Assembly (NCBI GenBank): GCA_946886085.1
Contig: CAMPHX010000134.1
Span: 1 to 5,109, forward strand
DNA from: an uncultured Flavobacteriales bacterium
Lineage (GTDB): Bacteria; Bacteroidota; Bacteroidia; Flavobacteriales; Vicingaceae
DNA length: 5,109 bases
Direction: 5' to 3'
Shown here: positions 1 through 5,080 of the stretch, one piece after another
Layout of the letters: every line of letters starts with the position of its first letter
Position numbering within the stretch: position 1 is the first letter of the stretch
Program-made: the position numbers and the translations under genes
Notes under the pieces: generated by a model
Database searches by the model: none
What the model was told of the DNA's origin: nothing
What the model saw: the letters and a program-made list of their open reading frames with translations, nothing else

Positions 1-69
1 ATGTAATATATCGGCTCCAATAGCTAATACATTTTGCTCTAATGATTGATGTTTAGTTGGTACTATCAT
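1..69 (-). CDS. Putative ABC-3C middle component, N-terminal 23 residues only (runs off left edge)
   Basis: An ATG at 69-67 opens a frame that stays open for 23 codons to the window edge. The protein starts MIVPTKHQSLEQN and continues with the hydrophobic run VLAIGADIL. The ATG overlaps the TGA stop of the HNH gene as ATGA (66-69), the usual arrangement of translationally coupled genes in one operon. From memory, the pattern M-[IL]-x-P-[TD]-K-H ... L-x-x-[IV]-G-A-x-[IL]-L is typical of small middle-component proteins of ABC-three-component systems (MC6-like). These are thought to bridge a Rad50-like ABC ATPase and an effector. The presence of an HNH effector directly upstream supports this reading. 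The fragment is too short to prove the family. The rest of the gene, and the expected ATPase gene, are outside the window. Confidence 0.62.
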   Translation of the reverse strand, partial: MIVPTKHQSLEQNVLAIGADILH

Positions 70-1025
70 AATTCACTGAACAAATCTGCTTGTTTACTTA
101 TTTCTTCTTCAGTCTTCTCAAAAATTGTACAATCTTCAAAAAACAACAAAACATAGGCTTGAGCCATATTGGTATACATTGGATCGTTTTCTTTTGAATT
201 TGGAATATATAGTTTAAACAAATCTCTTAGTATTTCAATATTCGGCTTTGTTGATTTAAGCTCAACGTATTTACCAAAAATGTGATTCTCTAAATCGAGT
301 TGAAATTCCGAATCCAAGCCAATTAAATATCCCTCAATGGAGTTCTTTTTGTTATATGAGTTTGAAAAATAAGTCCTGACTTCCTCTTCTTCCTCTTTAG
401 TTTTAAAATTAATCTGAATCTTTTTTAAAGCATGAATCAATTTACCATTGTCTTTATCCCTGTTTTCTATAGGGTCAGTTTCAACTAAATTAAGTGCATT
501 GTCAAATATCTCTTTAATTACTCCCTCCTCTTTTGATTCATCATAGTGTTCTGAGTAATTATTGTTTAAATTATTGTTTATGGTAACATTACCATAAACA
601 CCATTTAACTGATTAACAATCCCTCTATTCTCTTCTATTTGTATTACTTGTTCAATTGCACTTTCGACAATTTTATCGCTTACTTCAATTGGTGTTGAAC
701 TAAACTTTGCCTGATGATCGGCTTTCCATTGTTTTAAAAGTGGTGTAGGGTATTTTGATTCATTTTCCTTGTTATCAATTATGCTATGATCTTCATCGCA
801 AAGCAAAATAAGATTATCGAAAGCTCTCCTATCATCATCCTCCATAGTTTTATCAAACCTTGGTCCATTAGAGCTTGCAGCTGCAATATGACAAATCTTA
901 CCAACAACCGTAGTACCGTCTTTGGCAATTATTGCCCGGTTACATGACGGTGCAGCACATTGATTGCCTGAAAAAGCAAAAAGCCTTTTTATATCAGCTG
1001 GTTTATAATCCCTTGCTTTACTCAC
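66..1025 (-). CDS. HNH nuclease effector protein, probable ABC-3C system effector
   Basis: This 319-residue protein has an N-terminal HNH nuclease domain at about 12-110. Visible residues are the metal-binding pair C23 and C28, C45-H46 in KICHIAAAS, N71 in NLILLC, and C76 with H80 in CDEDHSIID. The end of the domain has the usual LLKQWKADHQ helix. H46, N71 and H80 are the likely catalytic HNH set, cutting DNA or RNA in the cytoplasm. A coiled, Asn-rich linker follows (about 117-160, with VYGNVTINNN). The C-terminal domain (about 165-305) is acidic and alpha-helical and ends in AQAYVLLFFEDCTIFEK. I associate this tail with effectors of ABC-three-component systems, which is a recollection rather than a search result. 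The start is GTG at 1025-1023. It follows an in-frame TAA directly, and the next Met (residue 61) would destroy the zinc site, so GTG is needed. No Shine-Dalgarno is seen. The stop overlaps the next gene's ATG by 4 bases. The HNH call is firm; the ABC-3C role is inferred. Confidence 0.82.
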   Translation of the reverse strand: MSKARDYKPADIKRLFAFSGNQCAAPSCNRAIIAKDGTTVVGKICHIAAASSNGPRFDKTMEDDDRRAFDNLILLCDEDHSIIDNKENESKYPTPLLKQWKADHQAKFSSTPIEVSDKIVESAIEQVIQIEENRGIVNQLNGVYGNVTINNNLNNNYSEHYDESKEEGVIKEIFDNALNLVETDPIENRDKDNGKLIHALKKIQINFKTKEEEEEVRTYFSNSYNKKNSIEGYLIGLDSEFQLDLENHIFGKYVELKSTKPNIEILRDLFKLYIPNSKENDPMYTNMAQAYVLLFFEDCTIFEKTEEEISKQADLFSEL

Positions 1026-1108
1026 TTATTCTAAAGTTTTAATAAATAATCACTTCGACTAAACAATTTAAATATAATTAGTCAATTCTCAATTTATCAC
1101 TTGAAGTG

Positions 1109-1140
1109 TTAGAGAACCATTCTTAAGAATGGTTCTCTAA
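1109..1140. repeat. Perfect 32-bp palindrome upstream of the HNH gene
   Basis: Each half reads TTAGAGAACCATTCTT on its own strand, and the two halves are perfect inverted copies with no spacer. As RNA either strand could fold into a 14-bp stem with a UUAA loop. No T-tract follows on either strand, so it is not a standard intrinsic terminator. It ends 83 bases before the GTG of the HNH gene. A weak -7-like element, TATATTTA, lies between them at 1069-1076 (minus strand) with no good -33 partner. A short imperfect inverted repeat (CACTT-G-AAGTG, 1098-1108) abuts it. It could be an operator, a transcript-end hairpin, or a recombination relic. Confidence 0.8.
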
Positions 1141-1240
1141 ACCCTTGTTATTTTGATTACCATTGTTTCAATTATTAAGGCGGAAAAATACAGCTATTTT
1201 TTTAATTTACCTCAAAATTTAAGGTGTTTTTTGCAAAACA

Positions 1241-1274
1241 AAAAACCTAACAACATGAAAGTTATTAGGTTTTT
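1241..1274 (-). terminator. Rho-independent terminator of the tRNA transcript
   Basis: On the minus strand AAAAACCTAATAAC pairs with GTTGTTAGGTTTTT through 14 pairs (one U-G wobble) around the 6-base loop TTTCAT. A T-rich tail runs on from it. It starts 10 bases after the 3' end of tRNA-Arg, so it ends the tRNA transcript. The A-run on the other side makes it potentially bidirectional, which would also insulate the HNH operon from the tRNA promoter. Confidence 0.78.
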
Positions 1275-1283
1275 ATTAGCTTG

Positions 1284-1357
1284 TGATCGCGAAAGGATTC
1301 GAACCTTTGACCGTCTGCTTAGAAGGCAGATGCTCTATCCAGCTGAGCTACGCGACC
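1284..1357 (-). tRNA. tRNA-Arg (anticodon UCU)
   Basis: A 74-base cloverleaf reads AGA codons. The acceptor arms GGTCGCG and CGCGATC pair fully, with one G-U. The D arm is GTAGCTCAGCTGGATAGAGC, the anticodon stem-loop is TCTGC-CTTCTAA-GCAGA with anticodon TCT, and the T arm contains GGTTCGAATCC. The discriminator base is A. CCA is not encoded, so it must be added after transcription. It lies 38 bases downstream of tRNA-Pro and probably shares its promoter. Confidence 0.96.
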
Positions 1358-1368
1358 TTTCCATAAAT

Positions 1369-1394
1369 TAAAAAAGGCACTGAAGCCTTTTTTA
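1369..1394 (-). terminator. Terminator-like hairpin between tRNA-Pro and tRNA-Arg
   Basis: On the minus strand AAAAAAGGC and GCCTTTTTT pair perfectly around the loop TTCAGT, with one more A-T pair at the base. The stem begins one base after the 3' end of tRNA-Pro and finishes 11 bases before the 5' end of tRNA-Arg. The structure is that of an intrinsic terminator. However, no room exists for a separate tRNA-Arg promoter after it, so it may be leaky or serve as a processing hairpin. Confidence 0.55.
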
Positions 1395-1395
1395 G

Positions 1396-1470
1396 TCGGG
1401 GTGGCAGGATTCGAACCTGCGACCTCCTGCTCCCAAAGCAGGCGCGATAACCGGGCTACGCTACACCCCG
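1396..1470 (-). tRNA. tRNA-Pro (anticodon UGG)
   Basis: A 75-base cloverleaf reads CCA and, by wobble, other proline codons. The acceptor arms CGGGGTG and CACCCCG pair fully, with the C1-G72 pair common in bacterial proline tRNAs. The anticodon stem-loop is CCTGC-TTTGGGA-GCAGG with anticodon TGG, and the T arm contains GGTTCGAATCC. The discriminator is A and CCA is not encoded. It is the first gene of a two-tRNA unit with tRNA-Arg. Confidence 0.96.
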
Positions 1471-1505
1471 TTTGGTGTCAAAAAAACGTTTCTTTTTTGG
1501 AGGTG

Positions 1506-1539
1506 CAAATATAGCACTACTTTTTACTTTACGAAACAA
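1506..1539 (-). promoter_or_regulatory. Bacteroidota-type promoter candidate for the tRNA pair
   Basis: On the minus strand TATATTTG (1513-1506) fits the phylum -7 consensus TAnnTTTG exactly. A TTG lies 23 bases upstream (1539-1537), at the upper end of the known spacing range. Transcription would start near 1500, giving a leader of about 30 bases before tRNA-Pro. No competing candidate was seen in the 140-base gap between ppx and tRNA-Pro. Confidence 0.55.
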
Positions 1540-1610
1540 TTATATGAAAAAAATAATGCAAAAGCTGCTTTGTTTTATATCGTACTAATTTAGTGTAGAT
1601 TAAAATGGGG

Positions 1611-2501
1611 TTAACGGCCTAATTTTTCAAGGTGTTTAATGTATAATTGATTAATTATACCATCTGCCAACCCTACTTTCGGCACAAACATGTCTTTTAC
1701 TCCCGCTTTTTTCATTACCGTAAGGTATATTTTAGAGGCATGTGTAATTACATCGGCCCTATCGGGACGTAGCCCTAACTTTAGTTTTCTTTCTTCAAGG
1801 GTGTGCTCATTTAAAAATTCATCCATCTGCTTAAGTTTAGCATATTTCAAGACCTTATAATTGCTTAACCCGCACAAGGTGTAAATAGAATTGATATTCC
1901 CTCCGGTTCCGATAATCATGTCTATCGTATAGTTATCTCTCAACTCCTCTACCCAACTTTTCATTTCCAACCAGGTAGATTTTTTTACCATATCGTTTTT
2001 CAACCGAATGGTTCCTATTCTAAAAGAATAAGAAGTAATTTTTTGCCCTTTACTGAATAAAGTTAGCTCCGTACTCCCTCCTCCAACATCCATATAAAGG
2101 TACGTACCATTCTGATCTATTTTTTCGGCAACGTGCGTTTCAAAAATAATATCGGCCTCCATGTTCCCCTCAATGATGTGGATGTCTAAATCGGTTTCAT
2201 GTTTAATGTGAAGAGCAATCTCTTTTCCATTGGTAGCCTCTCGCATGGCAGAGGTAGCACAAATCTCAAAATCTAACACGCCATAAACTTCTGTTAAATG
2301 TTTAAAAGCAATTAAGGTTTTGAGTAATTTTTTAGCGTTGATAGGAGAAATTGCTGCGTTAGTAAAAACATCCTCCCCTAACCGAATGGGTAACCTTACT
2401 AAGGATATTTTTTTAAGTTGAGGGAACGTTTCTGTAGGATATACTTCGCAAAAAAGTAATCGGACAGCATTAGAACCTATATCTACAGCAGCAAATCTCA
2501 T
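1611..2501 (-). CDS. ppx: Ppx/GppA family exopolyphosphatase / pppGpp phosphohydrolase
   Basis: This 296-residue protein is a member of the ASKHA-fold Ppx/GppA family. The family hydrolyses terminal phosphates of polyphosphate or of the stringent-response nucleotide pppGpp in the cytoplasm. Motifs in order: DIGSNAVRLL (7-16, phosphate loop 1), CATSAMREATNG (81-92), EGNMEA (111-116, with E115 as candidate catalytic glutamate), DVGGGSTEL (138-146, phosphate loop 2), IGTGGNINSI (197-206), RPDRADVI (245-252) and LADGII (278-283). At about 300 residues it is the short, two-domain form. It lacks the extra C-terminal helical domains of the roughly 500-residue E. coli Ppx, so it cannot be split between Ppx and GppA function from sequence alone. 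It starts at ATG 2501-2499, just before the conserved first strand, and stops with TAA. It is separated from acr3 by 174 bases and probably has its own promoter. Confidence 0.93.
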   Translation of the reverse strand: MRFAAVDIGSNAVRLLFCEVYPTETFPQLKKISLVRLPIRLGEDVFTNAAISPINAKKLLKTLIAFKHLTEVYGVLDFEICATSAMREATNGKEIALHIKHETDLDIHIIEGNMEADIIFETHVAEKIDQNGTYLYMDVGGGSTELTLFSKGQKITSYSFRIGTIRLKNDMVKKSTWLEMKSWVEELRDNYTIDMIIGTGGNINSIYTLCGLSNYKVLKYAKLKQMDEFLNEHTLEERKLKLGLRPDRADVITHASKIYLTVMKKAGVKDMFVPKVGLADGIINQLYIKHLEKLGR

Positions 2502-2534
2502 AAGTGGGATAAAAATACACTATTTTTTCTGCCG

Positions 2535-2565
2535 TAGATATAATTTCTTTTATAATTTTTCAAAA
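2535..2565 (-). promoter_or_regulatory. Weak promoter candidate for ppx
   Basis: On the minus strand TTTTG (2565-2561) is followed after 18 bases by TATATCTA (2542-2535), a partial match to the -7 motif TAnnTTTG. Transcription would begin about 25-30 bases before the ppx ATG. The match is imperfect and could be chance in AT-rich DNA. It is listed because the spacing and position are right. Confidence 0.3.
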
Positions 2566-2571
2566 GTGTTT

Positions 2572-2646
2572 ATCTCATTCACAAGTTCAGATACTCAGAA
2601 CTTCTATCAAGCAGATTGCTTCGTTCGTACCTCTCTCGTAATGACG
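2572..2646 (-). repeat. Probable dispersed repetitive element (GTCATT...GAAGCAATCT type), possibly truncated
   Basis: On the minus strand this stretch reads CGTCATTACGAG (2646-2635), then GAAGCAATCT (2622-2613), then an inner hairpin AAGTTC-n9-GAACTT (2603-2583), then GTGAATGAGAT (2582-2572). From memory, this matches a family of intergenic repeats common in Bacteroidota and other bacteria. Those are built from CGTCATTGCGAGG...GAAGCAATCT arms around such a core, with a second inverted arm beginning ...GAGATTGCTTC. Here the sequence leaves that pattern right after GAGAT, which suggests one arm is lost. The element lies between acr3 and ppx and may act as a transcript-end structure. Only one copy is in the window, so the repetitive nature is inferred. 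Confidence 0.5.
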
Positions 2647-2675
2647 TTAAATAACCCCCAACCTTTAAACAAACA

Positions 2676-3722
2676 TCAATACTTCCACCTATTAGCAATC
2701 GCCACCAACGAAAGCATTACAGGCACTTCTATTAGCACGCCAACAACGGTTGTAAGTGCGGCTCCGGAATTTAATCCGAATAAAGAAATGGCTACTGCTA
2801 CAGCTAATTCGAAAAAGTTGCTGGCTCCTATCATGGCTGCCGGAGCACAAATGTTGTGTCGCAATTTTAAAAACCTACCGAAAAACCAACTTAAAAAGAA
2901 AATGAAATAAGTTTGTAAGGTTAATGGAATGGCTATCAACAATATATTTTGTGGTTCGTTGACTATTTTCCCTCCTTGAAAAGCAAATAACAGTACTAAA
3001 GTAATTAGCAATGCTGCGATAGAAACAGGTTTAAGTTTCGCTAAAAACCGTTCTTTAAACCAAGTCTCCCCTTTTGTTTTTATCAGGTATTTGTTGGATA
3101 GATATCCGAAAAATAAGGGCAACACCACAAACACCACAACAGAGGTAATTAAAGCTTGATATGGAATGATAATTTCCGCTGATGATGAGCTACTTGCAAA
3201 TATAGAAATATCGAAAAAGTAAAACAAAAAGCCTACAATGGGAACAAAGGCAAACAACAAAATAATATCGTTTACCGACACTTGTATTAAGGTATAATTA
3301 GCATCTCCTTTGGTAAGGTAAGACCACACAAAAACCATAGCTGTACAAGGTGCTGCCCCTAACAGAATGGCTCCTGCTAAGTATTGTTCAGCATCTTCGG
3401 GAGTAATGTACGCTTCGTAAATTTTATAGAAAAAGATAAACGCAAAAAAGGCCATGGTAAATGGTTTGATTAACCAATTGATGACTACCGTAAGTCCTAA
3501 TCCTTTCCAGTTGGAAGCAACATTTTTTAACGATGAAAAATCTATTTGCACCATCATCGGGTAAATCATTAACCAAACCAATATCGCCACAGGAATATTT
3601 ACCGTTGAAATGTTCCAACTACTCAATACTTCTATGTGCGTTCCGAACCAGTTACCAATTAAAATTCCCGCTCCAATACAAAGCAATACCCAAAGGGTTA
3701 AATAACGTTCAAAAGTTCCCAT
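2676..3722 (-). CDS. acr3: ACR3 family arsenite efflux transporter
   Basis: This 348-residue inner-membrane protein has about ten hydrophobic segments (roughly 7-25, 41-60, 75-98, 115-134, 147-170, 186-207, 232-248, 258-282, 290-315 and 322-343). It belongs to the BART superfamily, whose Acr3 members extrude arsenite using the proton gradient. Two hallmark residues of Acr3 are present: C126 in [13 protein letters not shown] and E305 in [11 protein letters not shown]. These match the Cys and Glu known to be needed in characterised Acr3 proteins. Length is normal for the bacterial family. The ATG at 3722-3720 lies 18 bases after the arsM stop, so the gene is translated from the ars transcript and is the last gene of the operon. 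It is unrelated in sequence to the E. coli ArsB pump, although databases often label such genes arsB. A short Ser run (177-181) lies in a loop. Confidence 0.95.
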   Translation of the reverse strand: MGTFERYLTLWVLLCIGAGILIGNWFGTHIEVLSSWNISTVNIPVAILVWLMIYPMMVQIDFSSLKNVASNWKGLGLTVVINWLIKPFTMAFFAFIFFYKIYEAYITPEDAEQYLAGAILLGAAPCTAMVFVWSYLTKGDANYTLIQVSVNDIILLFAFVPIVGFLFYFFDISIFASSSSSAEIIIPYQALITSVVVFVVLPLFFGYLSNKYLIKTKGETWFKERFLAKLKPVSIAALLITLVLLFAFQGGKIVNEPQNILLIAIPLTLQTYFIFFLSWFFGRFLKLRHNICAPAAMIGASNFFELAVAVAISLFGLNSGAALTTVVGVLIEVPVMLSLVAIANRWKY

Positions 3723-3740
3723 TAAATTAGCTTTATAAAA

Positions 3741-4583
3741 TTAACAACAGTTTGAATTCGGATCGCAACAGCTTTCGGCTTTTTCGGCATAAACCGTTAC
3801 ACTGTAAATGCCAAAATCAGGAGAATCATAATACTTCGCTAATGCCTCTTCAGATAAATACTGAGCAACAATATCTTTAGGCAATACAATGCTTTTTTCT
3901 TTTTGAACGGTAATGTTTTTAAAGCCTGCATTTTTAATGATGTCTAAATATTCATCCAATTGTATAGCTCCGGAAACGCAACCGGCATACATTTCTGCAT
4001 CATTTTTTAAGTCCTCCGGTAAGTTGCCTTTTAGTACCACATCCGAAACAGAAAAATGTCCGCCCGGTTTCAACACTCTAAAGGTTTCCTGAAAAGCTTT
4101 GTTTTTATCGGGAACTAAATTTAACACACAATTGCTAACCACCACATCAATACTGTTGCCTCCTATTGGTAAGTTTTCAATATCGCCTTTTCTAAATTCC
4201 ACATTGTTAAAGCCTAATTTATCGGCATTTGTACGAGCTTTTTCTATCATGGCATCTGTCATGTCAACCCCTATCACTTTTCCTGATTCTCCAACAATTT
4301 CTCTGGCAACAAAACAATCGTTTCCTGCACCGGAGCCTAAGTCTAATACCTTGTCGCCTGTTTTTATTTTTGCAAAAGCTGTTGGTAAGCCACAACCTAA
4401 GCCTAAATCAGCATCCGATTGATATCCTTTTAAAGCAGAATAATCCTCTGCAAAAACTGCATAATCAACTGTTCCACAACCTCCTACTCCACAGCAAGAA
4501 TTAGCATTTTCTGTTTGAGATTGGTGAGCAATTTCGCTGTACTTGTCAGCTACCATTTTTTTTATGTCTTCTGATGTTTTCAT
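3741..4583 (-). CDS. arsM: Arsenite S-adenosylmethionine methyltransferase ArsM
   Basis: This 280-residue cytoplasmic enzyme transfers methyl groups from S-adenosylmethionine to arsenite, giving methylated and partly volatile arsenicals. The Rossmann methyltransferase core has motif I DLGSGAGND (81-89), the acidic strand end VIGVDMT (103-109), FRKGDIENLP (130-139) and the motif LKPGGHFSVSD (171-181). The arsenite-binding cysteines of the ArsM family are present: C64 in GLGCGLP, C152 in SNCVLNL and C202 in AGCVSGA. Further Cys-rich ends are seen: C30, C31 and C36 near the N-terminus, and C272, C273, C279 and C280 at the extreme C-terminus (SCCDPNSNCC). The gene starts at ATG 4583-4581, 15 bases after the arsR stop, and ends 18 bases before acr3, so all three form one operon. 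Expression should be released when arsenite binds ArsR. Confidence 0.95.
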   Translation of the reverse strand: MKTSEDIKKMVADKYSEIAHQSQTENANSCCGVGGCGTVDYAVFAEDYSALKGYQSDADLGLGCGLPTAFAKIKTGDKVLDLGSGAGNDCFVAREIVGESGKVIGVDMTDAMIEKARTNADKLGFNNVEFRKGDIENLPIGGNSIDVVVSNCVLNLVPDKNKAFQETFRVLKPGGHFSVSDVVLKGNLPEDLKNDAEMYAGCVSGAIQLDEYLDIIKNAGFKNITVQKEKSIVLPKDIVAQYLSEEALAKYYDSPDFGIYSVTVYAEKAESCCDPNSNCC

Positions 4584-4598
4584 ATCGTTATAATTTTT

Positions 4599-4925
4599 TT
4601 AACAGCATGTTGTTGCTGATAGATTAATAATATATTGATTAATAATGTTTTGAATTAATTTTATTTTTTCTTCGTTTACACAATAACACGTTTTTGCTCC
4701 TTCAATTTCGCCTTTGATTATCTGAGCTTCCTTTAGTGCTTTTAAGTGTTGCGAAATGGTAGATTGAGATAAATTCAACTCATCTACTACTTCACCACAA
4801 ACACACGTCTTTCGTTGTATTAAATATTCTAAAATGGCTATCCTTGCCGGATGACCTATTGCTTTAAACAATTGAGCAATTTCTAATTGAGCTGCTGTAT
4901 AAGCTTCTGTTTTTGTTGTTCCCAT
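4599..4925 (-). CDS. arsR: ArsR family arsenite-responsive repressor
   Basis: This is a winged-helix ArsR/SmtB repressor of 108 residues from the preferred ATG at 4925-4923. It holds the family core LFKAIGHPARIAILEYL, the metal-sensing TCVCG at the start of the third helix (C41 and C43), and the recognition helix region LSQSTISQHLKALKEA. A second Cys pair, CYC (C80 and C82), lies in the wing, and the protein ends in CC. The CVC motif resembles the arsenite site of E. coli ArsR. The reading frame extends 8 codons upstream to a TTG at 4949-4947. That codon lies inside the predicted -7 element and operator, so it would not be transcribed, and I take the internal ATG. It is the first gene of the arsR-arsM-acr3 operon and should repress its own promoter until arsenite binds. 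Confidence 0.93.
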   Translation of the reverse strand: MGTTKTEAYTAAQLEIAQLFKAIGHPARIAILEYLIQRKTCVCGEVVDELNLSQSTISQHLKALKEAQIIKGEIEGAKTCYCVNEEKIKLIQNIINQYIINLSATTCC

Positions 4926-4942
4926 GGTTGTAATAATTTTAT

Positions 4943-4958
4943 ATCGCAATATTACGAT
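4943..4958. promoter_or_regulatory. ArsR operator candidate
   Basis: ATCGCAATATTACGAT is a 16-bp palindrome with only one mismatched pair (C4947/A4954), formed by ATCG and CGAT around AATATT. It covers the predicted -7 element of the arsR promoter, 18 bases upstream of the preferred ATG. Size, AT-rich centre and position fit an ArsR dimer site that blocks RNA polymerase. Binding is inferred, not shown. Confidence 0.6.
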
Positions 4959-4984
4959 TAATATTTCAATTCCATCTCAAAAAA
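4947..4984 (-). promoter_or_regulatory. ars operon promoter candidate
   Basis: On the minus strand TTTTTTG (4984-4978) is followed after 23 bases by TAATATTG (4954-4947), one base off the phylum -7 consensus TAnnTTTG. The 23-base spacing is the same as in the tRNA promoter candidate. Transcription would start near 4940, giving a leader of about 15 bases before the arsR ATG. Confidence 0.5.
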
Positions 4985-5080
4985 CGCCAACTATTTTTTT
5001 AACGACAAGTTTATCCGTAAACAAATCAGGAGATTATAAAATTAAAAGCATCCATTATTTGGTGATAAAAAGGAATAAAA

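Noticed and set aside
1069..1076. TATATTTA as the -7 element of the HNH operon promoter
   Set aside because: It is close to TAnnTTTG, but no TTG lies 17-23 bases upstream. It is kept only as a weak note in the palindrome entry.
1184..1203. AAAAATA-CAGC-TATTTTT hairpin
   Set aside because: The stem has only A-T pairs and would be unstable. No gene end on the plus strand needs a terminator here.
1026..1240. Possible attachment-site copy of the tRNA-Arg 3' end next to the HNH operon
   Set aside because: I looked for a second copy of the 3' end (GGATTCGAACC / GATCGCG on the plus strand) and found only the T arm of tRNA-Pro, which matches because all T arms are alike.
1153..1371. Open frame of 72 codons on the plus strand containing ERIRTFDRLLRRQMLYPAELR
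   Set aside because: It is the antisense translation of tRNA-Arg plus its terminator. This peptide type is a known spurious protein in databases.
1542..1580. Hairpin plus T-run after ppx as its terminator
   Set aside because: The minus-strand stem CAAA/TTTG has only four pairs and the T-run is offset, so it is not better than chance in AT-rich DNA.
2566..2910. Plus-strand open frame of 114 codons
   Set aside because: It runs across the repeat element and antisense to the end of acr3, with low-complexity, non-family sequence. acr3 on the other strand explains the region.
3424..3730. Short open frames on both strands inside acr3 (3424-3618 minus, 3533-3730 plus)
   Set aside because: Both lie within the well-supported acr3 coding region, and neither has recognisable motifs.
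4099..4504. Two plus-strand open frames antisense to arsM
   Set aside because: They are shadow frames of arsM, whose motifs are complete. Their translations are rich in Leu, Pro and Ser without domain signs.
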